Shown: one piece after another, positions 24,816-36,576 of the stretch
How the letters are laid out: each line of letters begins with the position of its first letter
Numbering within the stretch: position 1 is the first letter of the stretch
Assembly: GCA_008729055.1 (NCBI GenBank)
Contig: SDUX01000008.1
Coordinates: 5,295,756 to 5,359,755 of the forward strand
Length of the DNA stretch: 64,000 nt
Direction of reading: 5' to 3'
Source of the DNA: Pyropia haitanensis
Lineage: Eukaryota; Rhodophyta; Bangiophyceae; Bangiales; Bangiaceae
Position numbers and translations under genes: made by a program
The notes under the pieces: generated by a model
Told to the model about the DNA's origin: nothing
The model's input: the letters and a program-made list of their open reading frames with translations, nothing else
Databases searched by the model: none

Positions 24816-26091
24816 GGTGGACGACCGCGGTGGGGGCCACCACCACACACCGACACGGGGGCGCAGCTAGGGCAGCAGAGCGAGAGCACGGCGGGGGGGA
24901 GGGGAGGAAGGCGAGCGTGAGGACAGTGGAGCGACGGTGCAGGACAGCAACGGCGGCGATAGGAGTGGCTGCGGCCTCTCTCAGCAAGCGGTGGTGCCCC
25001 GGGCAAGCGTGCTTCTCCCGACAGCAACGTCGTGGCGGGGATGCAAAGAGAGAGCCCAGTGGCGGGCGCGGGAGGGGCCGCGGCGTGGGAGGCGTGGCCC
25101 CAGTCGCCGCCACAGGTGATTTGCAGGCGGCCGACGGTGCTTGGGCCCCCGCGCCAACACAAAAGCGGACACGTTGTCCGGAATGGACGAAAAAACCGGC
25201 CTGCTCCGAATTTCGAGCGGCGTCCACGAGGGCGCGCGCTCTCTGGGCACGTCGTCTCTGGCCAGAGCGCTGTTTGCAGCGCATCGACGGCCTTTGCCGC
25301 CAGTCCCACCGCGAGCCACCGCCGTCGCCGTCGCGGAGCGGGCAAGCGTCCTCGCGCTCTACGGGTCCCCACCGCCGTGGAAGCGGGCGCTGTCCTCTCG
25401 CCCGGGAGTGGTCGGCGCGGCCTGCCGCTGCAGCCGCCACGGCCGCGGGCGCCTACCGATGTTGCCCGCCGTCGCCGCGGCCGCCGCCGTTCCTTGGAAG
25501 CGTGGCGGTCGCGGCCGCCGCCACTGGCGCCGCCAACCTGCGGCTGCACGGCACTGGCGCGGCCGTCGACAGGGCACACGCTGTGCGGAGGCGGAGCATC
25601 CTAATGAAGCGACATAAAGATGCGGTTGTACCGAGGAAAGCCCCACGCGCGGTTTTCTAAGGTTGCTGTTCCCGTCCAGTCCTCCGCTCTATTCCCCGCT
25701 CCGTGCCTTACATGGCACGCCAGCCGCAGCCACGAACAATGCGTCCATCAGTCAGGCTAGATCGTGCGCCTTTCTTGCGCCCCCGCTTGTGGGAGCACCA
25801 GTTGAACGCGCAGTGGTTTGCTTGACCGGGCCTGACAGCGATGGCCCGACGGCGAGACGTCCTTGCCGCGAGCCACGCCAGCCCGCCCGGACCCCGCCGC
25901 CACGGCTGCTGTCACCGCCGCCGTGGTAGCAGCGGCAGCGGCAGCTGCGTCCGAGGCCGCGGCTGCCGAGTCAGCGGCTGCGACAGCTGCGTGTACGGTC
26001 GCCACGGCTTGCGCCGTTCGCCCTAGCCAGCCGCGGGAGCCCGTCCGTCCGACGTGGGGGTCGCTTCGTGCCCAAGCGGCGGCGGCTGCCT
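24816..26091. other. Intergenic region
   Basis: This lies between the plastid-type protein start and the NHE stop. A + strand frame at 25183-25617 opens with ATG (MDEKTGLLRISSGVHEGAR) and looks protein-like for ~60 residues before turning Arg-rich; no family was recognised, so it is not called. The rest is GC-rich without supported features. Confidence 0.35.
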
Positions 26092-29000
26092 CTACAAGCC
26101 GCCCTGGCCGCGGGACGGGGCACCCCCGCCCCGCCCTCCACGACGCGCCACAGACGCCGCGGGCGGCCACTGCGGCGGCTCAGCCCTTGGTGGAAGGGGG
26201 CGCGGCGCCACGGGCCGCGCGGGGGCCGCGCGCGCGCCGGGCGGGGGGGCGGCCGCGCCGCCCAGCTCAAACCCTTGCGCCCCCCCCCCCGCCGCCCTCC
26301 CTGCATCCTCTCCATGGACGGCCTCCCCATCCTCCAAAACCACAACGCTACCAAAGCTGCTGCGGCTGTCGCCCGCCGTGCCACGGACGTGGCCGGCGCC
26401 CGGGGGGGGCGGCGCGGCCCGCGGCTGCGCGGCCGCCCCTGCCTCTCGGTCGGGGAGGCGAACAAAGGGTGGACCTGCCGGCGGGGGTACCCCGCCCCCG
26501 AGCGCGCCGTGCCCGTCATGGTGCACAACGACGCTGCCATAACTGCTGCGGCTGTCGCCGGCCCAGCCGCCTGGCAGCGGCGAAGGCGCCGCCGCCACCA
26601 CAGGAGAGGACGGCGGGGTAGCCAGCTCCCCGCCGTCGGGCCACTGGTCGGGGCGGTGGCCACCAAAGGGGCCCCCACTGCCAACGGGCGCCGTCACAGA
26701 CCGGCGGAGAGGGTAGGGTGGCGGCTCGTCCGTGGGCGGCGGCGGTGGTGGGTCCTCCTCGTCGTACTCGGCCGCCTCATCAATGACCGTGCGCAAGAGC
26801 GGCGCGGCAGCGGCGAGACCGCGACTGCCGGTCGCGGCACCAGAGGCACGGCCATGGCCGGCGGCGGTGCCGCCATGACTGCCGCCGCCGTGGGACTGCC
26901 CCCGCCCCGGCACTCGCAACGGGAAGAGGCGGCCGACAGGTTCCTGGAGCTTTCGAAACAGGTCGCCCATGTTTGGCAGTGGCGCGAGCGGCTCCAGGTC
27001 GTCAAACGTCGACGACGACCAGCGGGTGTGGGTGGGCGGCGCGATGACACTGACCGTCCGCCGCACCTCGTCCATACCTGCTGACGAGTCCCCAGGCCCC
27101 GCAAAGCTGCGGCTCCGCGGCAGCCGCCGCGGGCCCGCGGACGAAGGCGACGGGCACGGGTCCGCTTCCAGGTCTTCCGTGGAGAAGAGGTCCTCGCTGG
27201 CCGCCATATCCGCGATCGAACGGAAGGGGGACGTCCCAGACGGACCGCTGGGGGACTTGGGACCGAGCCCCCCGGCAGCCGCCATGGCGCTGCCGCCGTT
27301 GCCCTCGGGGGTCGGGACGTCGGCTTCCACGTCGGCGAGCGCCTTGGCAAAGGAGTCTCCCGCGTCCTCAGCGCCCCACGCCCAGCTGTCCCCCGCGGAC
27401 ACGCCTGGCGAGCCATCGCTGTCTACGCCCTGACTCGCGTGGGAGGCGCCGTCAAAGTTGAGGCTCATGGAGCTCTTGAAGGTGCTCAGCCCACCGTGCG
27501 GCAGGTACACGTAGCTCAGGTCCTGGAAGAGGTTCACAAACGGCTCAAAGAGGAGGCCTTGGACACCGAGGGAGAAGAGCACAAGCGTGAAGGTCATCAA
27601 AAAGATGACCTGCCCGGGACTGAGGTGTCCCGGCAGCGCGTGTTGCACAAACGCGTCCGGCACGCCAAGCGCCAGCGCGATGCTAATGCCGCCGCGCATG
27701 CCACCCCAAGTGAGGACGCCAATCGTGCCGCCCCGGTATCGGACCGCTCGGTGGCGAAGGCGGAGCTTGGTCACAGTCTCAATCGCCACAATCGCCAGCA
27801 GTGGGGTGGCAACCGACACAGCGCGGGCAAACAGCGAGATGCACACCGTCCCCGCTACGATGGCCGTCGTCGGTACCATCCCAATGTCCTGCGGCCGCCA
27901 AAAGAGGTCCGCCGCGCCAATCAGCAGGAAGAGCACCGAGTTGAGGGTCTCGTCAAGAAAGGACCACAGTTGGTGGAATAGCGCGCTGCTTGCGTCCGTC
28001 ATCGCGTCCGCCACCCCGTAGTTGCCTATCAGCAGGCCAGCAACGACACTAGCCAGTGGGATAGAGGCGTGAAAGTAGCTGCACGCGAGGTTGATGTTCG
28101 ACACAAGGACAATGGTGATGGTTACCTCGAGCAGCGAGTCCTCCACCGTCAGCATCGCCGAGTAAGCCGCAAACGACAACACCCCTCCAATGACAATGCC
28201 CGTGGCGCACTCAAGGGCAAAACCCCGCGCAAAGATCCTCAACACCTCGAGGACGGGCATGTCTGGCTTCTCCACCGTCTCCACAAAACCCAGGTACAGA
28301 ACCACACCAACCGCGTCGTTGAAGAGAGATTCACCCAGTACAAAGTAGCGGGTGGACAGGGGGATGAGGTCGGGTTTGTCATTGAGAATGGCCACCACTG
28401 CCACCGGGTCAGTGGGGGAGACGATGGAGCCAAACAAGAGGCACCACATAAAGTCCATGGGTGCAATACGCAGCAGCAGCAGGTACGTAAGGCTCGCCAC
28501 GAGGAGTGTGGATATGGCCGTACTGAGCAAGTGCAAGGGCAGACGGGAAGCATCCAAAGCAGACAGTGACCACGAGACAAACCGCATCAAGCAATAACGC
28601 CGGCAATGTCAGCAACACCGAAAAAAGCGCAGCGCATGCCCCCATCACCCGCCCACACACCACTCACTCTCTGCCACAACACAGGCAGGGTAATCCCCCA
28701 GCAGCCGCACCCCCCCGCGCGAAACAAAACGTACCTAAACACCGACAGCGCAAAGACCGTGGTGCGGATGCGCGACAGCGCGCGGAGGTCCACCTCAATG
28801 GCGGCCGCAAAGAGCAAAAACCCAAGCATGTAGTTCAGCAAGAGGTCTGGGAAATCCATGAGGAAGTTCTTCAGCCCGTCCAGGGCGGCCGACACGCCCA
28901 CGCCCGGCGTGGGCGGTCGCACGTACGTGACCGCGAGCAGCACAGACGTGGACGCAACGGCCGCAATGGACATGAAAATGCTCGTCGGTACAGCGCGGAA

Positions 29001-29177
29001 CCAGTGGTGCTTGATCAGCCGAAACACGACCGTCAGCGTCAGCAGCAGCATCACCGTATCGCCGGTGCGGAGGTGGAAGGCGTGCTCCGCCGCGGCCTTG
29101 ACGCCCGCCGCGACGTCCGCCGCCTCGTCAGACGAGGCCACCTCGGCCAAGGTCGCCATCCCAACCGACGGCGCCAT
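26092..29177 (-). CDS. CPA1 Na+/H+ exchanger (NHE/NhaP-like), two exons
   Basis: Exon 1 is 29177-28735, starting MAPSVGMATL. The intron is 28734-28523 (212 nt), GTACGT at its 5' end and TTGCTCAG at its 3' end. Exon 2 is 28522-26092. Joining restores a continuous helix (TVFALSVF then STAISTLLVASL), which supports the splice. The ~957-residue protein has about 12 hydrophobic segments in its first ~500 residues. CPA1 hallmarks are FGSIVSPTDPVAVVAIL, GESLFNDAVGVVLYL (the ND pair of the ion site) and WGGMRGGISIALAL. It exchanges Na+ (or K+) for H+ across a membrane. The cytosolic tail of ~450 residues is Ser/Pro/Gly-rich and holds two copies of a GDSRSS(Y/F)GSVVV motif plus an RRLPRSRSF basic-Ser site that could be phosphorylated. 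Plasma or organelle membrane cannot be decided. Confidence 0.9.
28523..28734 (-). other. Spliceosomal intron of the NHE gene
   Basis: 212 nt on the minus strand, GT...AG, splitting a codon after its second base (AG|T, Ser). The 3' end is preceded by a short pyrimidine-rich stretch (CTTGCACTTGCTCAG). An alternative reading that continues through the intron runs into a stop, whereas the spliced product matches the family. Confidence 0.75.
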
Positions 29178-30507
29178 CGCGGCTGAGGGGCACTGGCTGT
29201 GAGGCCGAAGCGGGCGCCTCCCAGCCTCGGCCCCTGACGGCGGCGGGGCGGGCCAAGATGGCGGGGCGGCGGCGGCGGCGGCGGCAAAAAAAGCAGCAGC
29301 ACAGGCAGAGGTGGCCCGCGGTGGGCAGGGTCGTCACGGCCGGCGCACCTAGGGAATAAAACAGGTGCGCACGGGGCTCTTCCCCGCGCGCGTCGCGGCC
29401 GCGACCCAGCCGCCGGTCGAGGTGGCTCGCGGCCGCAGCCGCGCGGGCCAGGCAGGGGGAGTCCCCCAGGCCTGCCCACGGACGCCAGGCACAGCGTAGG
29501 CGGAAAGGACTCCGGTCTTCGACCGACGTCGTGCGAGAGAGTCCGGAAGGCACGCGCTCTGATGATCCGCATCCATTGGCAGCCTGGGGGCTCAAGAGTG
29601 CATGCAAGCCCGACAGAAAATTGGTGAAGGTCAACATTGAACTCCACTCTAAGTGTCTGGAAGGTGCTGTGATTGAACACGACCACGAAGATTTACTGTC
29701 CGAATGGCGAGATTCGATGGCCCAGGTCAACATATCAGATCAAGTATCCTATGCCGTGTGCCGGCCTAGCTGCAAAGTAACCAGACTCGGGCGAGGCGAC
29801 GCGGCTCGGTTGCAGCTGCAGCTGGTGTCTGGCCTTCTGGCCAGCCCCACGAGGAGGCACCGTCGTGTCTTCCTCGTTTGGCTGCCTGCCCGTGAACCTT
29901 TCCCAAGGCCACGCGTCCGGTTTTCCTTTTTTTTGTTTGGCGCTCCCGTTTGTGTTGGACACGCACCCGCGCCCGGATGCTCCCCAGGCCGAAAGGTCAG
30001 TCGATGTAGCTCCAGGGCCGCGCAAAGCGCCCCGTGCGCCACCCAATCCTGGCTGTCAAACCTCATTGTCTGAGCGTTCTGGGGGGTGAGCACCTTGTGG
30101 GTGGCCCTGCGGTTGGCTGCCCTGGCTGGCTGCGCGCTCCGGCCCACGAGCGCGCGCACCTGCGCGGTGGTGTACTCCTGCACCGAAATTGCGGTGTGGC
30201 CCCCCCACACGCCTTTGGAGGCCAGCCAGCGTCGCGCCGTGCGAAACGCCTGTTGCGGCCGTGTCGCCTCCAAGCGTCAAGTGACGGCTTTCCTTCCCTT
30301 GGGCTGTGGTCATCATACGTAATTCTGCCGCCAGCGCGTCGCAGCGCTCTTGTTCAGGGGCGCGCCCATGTTTGTTGGAGCAGAACAGCGCGCGCATGAC
30401 CTGACCGCCCTCCGTCCCGTCTTCCGCGCCTGAGGCGCACGCCACCTCCCCGCCCCCGTTTCCTGGACAGCGTCGCCACCGATACCTGTGTCGGCCTGCT
30501 GCTTCCT
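29178..30507. other. Intergenic region between divergent genes
   Basis: This is the shared upstream region of the NHE gene (-) and the BAR-like gene (+). No coding gene could be supported. 29520-29760 is less GC-rich. An AATAAA word near 29354 (+) is without an obvious gene. Confidence 0.4.
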
Positions 30508-31662
30508 ATGCACCGCATCAAGCGGGCGGCCTTCCGCCCCCTCTCCCGCAAGCATGTGGACGATGACGAGCACCATGCGCTGCGGGCGCAGGTGACCGAC
30601 CTCCGCCGTGACATGGAGGGGGCCCTCGAGCTCCTCACCGGCGCCCACCGGGCGTGGCGGTCCGTCTTTCGCAACGCCGCCGCGTTTGCCACCCACACGT
30701 CGGCCATCCACGGCGCCATGGTCGAGGACGGCGCGGGCGTCAAGGGGCTGGAGAGCCCCCTCATCGCGGCCGCCGAGGCGACCTCGGACGCAGACGCGGC
30801 GGTGGCGACGGCGACGTCCAAGGCGCGCGGCAGCGGCTACGATGAATCTGGGCGAGGGAGCGGCAGCGACAATGGGCGGCACGTGACGCCGCCGGGGAGC
30901 ACGGCGGTCGCCCTTACCCGCCGCGTGCGCGTGTGGGTGCAAGAGGTGCGGGGGATGAAGGTGGACATGGACGCGGCGGCGGTCGCTGAGAAAGAGGCAG
31001 CGCTGTACGCGCGCAAGGTGGCGGCCTTAGAAGCAAAGCTGCCCCCCCGGCGGGGGGATACGGAGTCCAAGCTCGAGGATCGGCTGTCGCGCAATATGGA
31101 CAAACTGGAAGACGCGGAAGCCGCCCGCGACGCGGCGGTGGACAAGGCAAACCGGCGGATGCGGGACGCCGTCGACGACGGGGGGGGGGTGCTCGAGGCG
31201 GTGGTGCTCGCGTACTGGAGCTTGTACGGCGACATGGTCGTACTGGCTGGGCAGGCGGGCGAGGCGGGGGCGGCGCTGGTGGACGACCGCGCGGAGCGGG
31301 TGCTGTCGCGGTCGTCGTCACTTCGGTCCCGGAAGGGCTCCTTTGGCAAACTGTTTAGCCGCTCACCGAGCGTTGAGGACCGCGCCGGCCACGCGTCGCC
31401 GGAGCGCGGGAGGTCCCCAGCGCGAGGGCACGCGCGGGTGTCGCCGCGGGAGCGGCGGCGTTCCCGGTCGGGAAGCGACCGCAACCGCTCCTCGCACGCC
31501 CGGTCGGGGGATCGGCGGCACCGCTCGGGGTCGGGGGACCGTCTTCGTCGCTCCGGGTTGGGGGACGGACGCCACCGCTCCCGGTCGGGGGAGCGGTACG
31601 AGTCGGGGGGTCGCCGCCAGTCATCGGGAGGATTTCTGCGGCGGCTTCGGGGTAGGGACTGA
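30508..31662 (+). CDS. BAR-domain-like protein with RS/RG-rich tail
   Basis: 384 residues from an ATG (MHRIKRAAFRPLSRK). Residues ~15-265 are predicted helical and follow a BAR/amphiphysin-like pattern. A first helix contains LRAQVTDLRRDMEGALELL. A central helix follows the pattern YARKVAALEAKLP, then KLEDRLSRNMDKLEDAEAAR. A last helix contains VVLAYWSLYGDMVVLAGQAG. BAR domains dimerise and bind or bend membranes in endocytosis and vesicle traffic. The tail (~285-384) is Arg/Ser/Gly-rich with ~9-residue repeats of the RSGSGDR type, reminiscent of phosphorylatable RS tails. No SH3 or PX domain is seen. Function at membranes is inferred from the fold pattern only. Confidence 0.65.
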   Translation: MHRIKRAAFRPLSRKHVDDDEHHALRAQVTDLRRDMEGALELLTGAHRAWRSVFRNAAAFATHTSAIHGAMVEDGAGVKGLESPLIAAAEATSDADAAVATATSKARGSGYDESGRGSGSDNGRHVTPPGSTAVALTRRVRVWVQEVRGMKVDMDAAAVAEKEAALYARKVAALEAKLPPRRGDTESKLEDRLSRNMDKLEDAEAARDAAVDKANRRMRDAVDDGGGVLEAVVLAYWSLYGDMVVLAGQAGEAGAALVDDRAERVLSRSSSLRSRKGSFGKLFSRSPSVEDRAGHASPERGRSPARGHARVSPRERRRSRSGSDRNRSSHARSGDRRHRSGSGDRLRRSGLGDGRHRSRSGERYESGGRRQSSGGFLRRLRGRD

Positions 31663-34455
31663 CCAGCCGCGTGCGATGCCGTTGGCGGCAACTCGTCCTA
31701 TCGAGGGGGGTTAGCCCGAGGGGAGCGGGGTTGGGGAGCGGACGGTCCGTTGCGTACTCGGGGGGGCGTGGCTGCGCTTTTGTACGCGTGTCCTTGGCGA
31801 TTGAGTGGTTGATTGGTGCCCCCACGACTCCTGCGGGGCACACGCAGTGTTGGGCCTCTTCTGTGCTGTACTTGCTCCCCTTTCCTGCTTTCGTTCTTGT
31901 CGTTTACGGCGTGCCCAGGCGGTGTGCCTCGCACAGGGGAAGTGGCAGCGCGATTCTTAACCATTGGGCTGACCATGGGGAACATCTGGACAGCATCATG
32001 GGCTTCACAGAAGAGGAAGATATCCTTGCATGCCTGGAGGGCAGCTCCCCGAGAGCACAAGCCGCGGACACAATTTTGAAATAGATGCCGAGCTGCCAAG
32101 AGGGAACGGTTCCGTGTCTTCCAGTGCCATCTCTGCTCCCCATGCGCTTCGCAGAACAGGGCCACACGGCACAGATGATGGGTGTCGTCAATGATCGTCG
32201 TAAGGGGTCGACTCTGTGTATGTGGACTGGCTCCCAAAGCCGAAAGCGCTACTTCGCCCACGGTGGGCGAGGCGACGTTGCGCGCGGTTTCACGCTCGTA
32301 CGGTCTCCTTAATTTTACCTGAGAAACCACCCAACAGTACGATTGAACACTCTCCCCTTCGTGGTCATATTTTCAGCTCCACAAACACTCCTGTTGACTA
32401 CTTGAAATGGACCTGGGTGGGCTTGCGTGGGCGTCACAGCGGGGCTCGGGCCAGCGGCTGACAACGTCCATCCCCCCCGAGCTGAGGACGGTTGCTGCTC
32501 GTCGACAGCGCCGCAGGCGCCACGAGAGTACCTCTAAGCGACTTTTTGGACTACCTGTCGCCGCGAAGGCCAAGGTGGTCACCGCAGTAAACAAGCCTCC
32601 TCAATCGTGCGCACTCCGGCACTTTCCGTGGGCGCGTTGGCTGCCACCGCCGCCCGTAGCGCGCTGGGGTGCCCAACCCGCGGTGGCAGGCGCGGACGAC
32701 CAAAACCGCGCTTTCGGGTCCACCGACGTGCCCGCAACGACGTACACGACCGCTCCGGCCTGCCGCTGGGGCGACGGACTGTTTGTTCCGGTGCGTACGG
32801 GTACGCGCGGGTGGGGCACTGGTGCCAGCCGCTGACAGCAGTGGCCGTCGCGGCGGGCGAGGACCCGCCGCCGCCTCATGCTGTGTCGCCATGGGGGCGG
32901 CCGTCGCGTGGGACCCGTTTGTGGCCAGGAGCGACGTTACCACCACCCCCCGCCAGCTGCCCAGCCGCGTGCGCGGCGCGAGAAGGACAAGCTGGGGGTG
33001 CCACGTCTTCCGCATCGAGCGGGGCGCGGTCGCGTTTGTTGGGCGCAACATACGGCTGCTAGACGCGCGCGCTGGGGGAAGTGGCTCGACAGGACGGTGG
33101 GTGGCGTGGCGGAGTGGGCGCCGGTAGCGACCACGGCCCCCTGTTGAGGTCGACTGACATCTTCCCCGGCTGTTGCGCGTGCCGCTGGGCCGCATCGACG
33201 CGCCAGCAAGGCATGCGCCTATCGATCTGCTGCGTCGGCTCATGCTCGCTTGTCAGCGGGGACGCTGTGGCGCATGGAAGGGCGGGGGAGGATGCCCAAG
33301 CCGTAGCCGCCGGCCACCCGCGGCGGGCACCATGTCTGCGAAGCAGTCGCCAATGGAGTGGGTGTCCAGCTCGTTGGGTGTCCGTCCTCGGGGCCGCTGT
33401 GTGGTCTTCGTTGCGCTTTGGTTTCCGTCGGCTCCGGCACCCCGTTTGCGCTCAAAGACCGCAGACCCCTGTTCGATGTCACCGGCTCGAGAGGCCTCAC
33501 CCCCAACCAGGCAGTCGAGACAAAGGGCCGCCGACATCACTGTGACCGCCCCGACGTTCGAGTGGGTGGCAGGGCGCTCGACGCCACGGGCAGCCGCGAC
33601 GGCCCAGGCGCCACAACCGTGTCGCCCAGCGGAGCTGGTTCACAGCCTCCACGGGCGGGCAGTTGCTGGAGCTGGCGAGCGGCGCAGCAGCTATCACACG
33701 TGAGGGCAAGTAGACTGCCGCCACAGGCAAGCGGCCAGGTGCCAGCAGCTACCCTTCACCTACACGTTTACGACCCGTCGAACCCGCCGTGCCACCTCCA
33801 CCGCACCATTGCCGTGCCTACCCCAGCACTGTCCTTTCCCCCCTCCATCCCCAGAGCCTACCCACACGGCTAAGCTCCGTCGGGTAGAAGATCATCGCCG
33901 TCCCACCCTCCTCATCCCCAACTCTCCCCCCTCTGTCAAACCTAACCACCACCTGCTGGCTCCCGCGCCGCGATCGCCAACGCGGAGCCCACCGTTGGGA
34001 GCAACAACAGCACCCAACCAGCCAGTCCCCATCCCACAGGCTGGTCCGCCAAGCGCCGCTGCGCCGCCCTCCCCCACCCCATTCTCGCCGCGCGCTGGCC
34101 GTGGCGGTCACCAGAGGTAGGCCGAACACGGCCGCGCAACCGCCGGCGCTCCATCCTCCCGCCCACCCCGTCCTGCTACTGTTGTTTTTTTTTTGGCGTG
34201 CGACCCCCTCCCCACGAACATGGCCTCCCGCCGCCGCGTGTGCGGCCGTCGCTATGAAATTCGCGGCAGCGACGCCCCACCCCCCTCCTCCAGGCGCCCT
34301 GTCGGAAGCAGGGCCACCTGGTGCAAGCGCAATGACGTTCACACGCTAGGCACTAGCCGTGTATCTCAGCGTGGCCCTCCAGCCGCGCCGTCCCCCCCCA
34401 CCCCCCCCCCCGCCTCTCGAGGCAATCCCACCAGCCGCGCATGCCAGGGCGCGGC
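31663..34455. other. Intergenic, mixed composition, probably decayed sequence
   Basis: No gene could be supported. The + frames at 32669-33127 (part reading WGCHVFRIERGAVAFVGRN) and 33173-33703 are locally protein-like but have no recognisable family and no consistent start. They may be remnants of a mobile element or of a lost gene. The 33800-34350 part is the 3' side of the sirtuin gene. Confidence 0.35.
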
Positions 34456-36209
34456 TCAGCGCCGTGCCTCCCCCGCCGCCGCCGCCGGCACTGCCTCCGC
34501 CTTCACCCCTGGTACCGGCACCGGCACCGCCGCCGCTGGCAGAGCCGCCGCCGGTGCCGCGGCCGCCGGTGCCGCGGCCGCCGCCGGCGCCCCCGCCCCC
34601 CACCCCAGCTCCCGCCGCAGCGCGCCCACAATCGCGTCACAGTCGCCGAGCGCGACAATGTCAAACGCCCCCCCCGGCGGCACGACGGGCGTGCGGTTGA
34701 AGAGCACCCGCGGCACGCCCGGTGGGAAGCGGGCGGGGAGGGTGGAGACGGGCGCCACCGCCAAGGAGGTGCCCATGACGAGCACCAGGTCCGCCGCGCC
34801 AGGCGCCACGTCCGCCGCGACGGCGGGTGCCACGGCCGCCGGGAGGGGCTCCCCAAAGAGCACAATGTCGGGCTTCATCACCCCAACCGCGGCCCCGTCC
34901 GAGCCGCCGCCGCGGCCGCCGCCGTCGTCGTCGTCGTCGTCGCTGTCGTCGCCGTCGCGGGGGCGCCGCCGACGGCGGCCGCGGCCGCGGCCACGGCCAC
35001 GGCCGCGACCGCGCCGCGGCGGTGGCCGCCGCGCCACCACGCGCGGCGGCGCCCCCCCCGCACACGCGGCGCACCGCGGCACCCGCCCCGCGCGCACCGC
35101 CGGCCCAATCGCCCCCCCCCCCACCGTCAACCCACAGCGGGTGCAGCTGGCGGTCGCGACGCTGCCGTGGACCGGCACGACGCGCGCCACGCCCGCCGCC
35201 GCCTCGAGGCCGTCAATGTTCTGCGTGTAGACCCGCCGCAGCACCCGCCGGTCGGACAGCTCGCGGAGGAACGCGTGCGTCGGCGTCGGCTGCACCGCCC
35301 CCGCGGCGGGCGCGACGAGGCGGGCGGCGGCGGCGAAGAAGGGCGCCGGGTCGTCGCGGAAGGCGTCAATGTGAAAGACCGCCGACGGGTCCGCGATGGT
35401 CGCGCCGAGCGCCGCGTACAGGCCGTTGGGGGAGCGGAAGTCGGGGAGGCCGGCAGACACGGAGATGCCCGCGCCCGCCACCACCACGATGCGGGTGGCC
35501 GACGCGACGAGACGCGCAATGGTGGTCAGGCTGGGGGGGGAGGGGTGGGGGGGGCGGGGGGGGGGGAGGCGCGCCCGTCGCGGGCCGCGACAACGCCCAC
35601 GGCGTCAGGGCAGTAGACGCGAATGTCAGAGGGGGCGCAGAGGGAGGGCACAACCGCTGTCGCCGCGAGCGCCTCCCCAGCGGCGGCCGCAGACGGCGGC
35701 AGCATCGGAGAGGCCACGCCGGTTGCGGCGGCTGTCTCCCCTCGCTCTTCCTCCCTCATGTCCGCCACCACTGCCGCCGCCACCGCCGCCGCCGCCGCCA
35801 CCCCCGCCAGCCCCACCCCGTGCCGTACGGACGGGAGATGACCTGCGTCCCCCGCTTTGGAGACCTCTCCCTTCCTTTGGTCCCTTGCCCGCGGCGGCCG
35901 CACCCCGCCTCCACCGGCGGCAGCGCAGCCGGCGGGCAACCGCACGGCGGCGGCGCGCGCCGACGGCTGGCGGCGCATCACCCCGACTGGCGGCGCCGCC
36001 GTGGTCGCCGCCGTCGCGTCCACCATCGGTGACGCGGGCGCCGCCGCCACGGCTGGTGTCGCTGCGCTCGACCGTCGACGGCGCTTGGCGGGTGGCGGTG
36101 GCGTTGGTGATGGTGGTGGCGCCGGCTCCGGGGCCGGCGTCAGAGGCGGTGGTGCGACGGTGGTGGTGTCCGCCGCCGCCAAGTCGGCGACGGTAGCGGT
36201 CGTCGTCAT
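34456..36209 (-). CDS. Sirtuin (SIR2-family NAD-dependent deacylase)
   Basis: The catalytic part is read from about 35530 to 34456. Family motifs in order: GAGISVSAGLPDFRSPNGLY (NAD-binding), YTQNIDGLE, VHGS (catalytic His), two Cys pairs for the zinc site (CTRC and CAAC), MKPDIVLFGEPLP, and MGTSLAVAP. Between the second Cys pair and MKPDIV there is an unusual insert of (RG)n followed by an Asp-rich run. The upstream part, in another frame, starts MTTTATVADLAAADTTT at 36209 and contains a basic nuclear-localisation-type cluster (AKRRRRS). The two frames meet in the C-rich stretch 35532-35566. Either a homopolymer length error or an intron ending CCCCAG at 35531 joins them; the phases of nearby GT sites do not fit an intron well. 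Likely nuclear protein deacetylase; the C-terminal tail is Ala/Pro-rich. Confidence 0.85.
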
Positions 36210-36567
36210 GAGGGGGCACGAGAGAGCAGAGTAGGTGGGAAGGAGAGGGGACGAGCACGAGTGACGCGCGGCACCGCTCACAGGTGTGGGTGCGCGCGCG
36301 AGGCCGCGGACGGAGAGGGACGGGAGCAGTGGCGACGGCGTGGCGGCCGCCCCGATTAGACGCGCGCCGGGCGGACGCCGCCGCCGGCGGAGAGGGGAGC
36401 AGCCCGGTGGCTTGGCAGTGGTGCGCACCCGATGCCAACAACTATGGGCGGATAGGAGCGACGACCCGGGACCTCTTCCACTGAGAGCGACCGTGGGAGC
36501 CGAGGTTGAGGCTGGGTGTCAGGCTTGAGGGACAATCTTCGCTCCAACTTTCGCACTTTCGGGGTGC
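36210..36567. other. Short intergenic region
   Basis: Upstream of the sirtuin start and downstream of the first tRNA gene. No coding feature was seen. Confidence 0.4.
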
Positions 36568-36571
36568 AAAA
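36568..36571 (-). terminator. Pol III terminator of tRNA-Ser copy 1
   Basis: TTTT on the minus strand five nucleotides after the discriminator base; the minimal RNA polymerase III terminator. Confidence 0.6.
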
Positions 36572-36576
36572 GCGGG

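Noticed and set aside
35531..35607. Sirtuin intron with a C-rich pyrimidine tract ending in CCCCAG.
   Set aside because: The 3' side looks acceptable, but every nearby GT in the upstream frame has the wrong phase, so a homopolymer frame error is equally or more likely; not listed as an intron.
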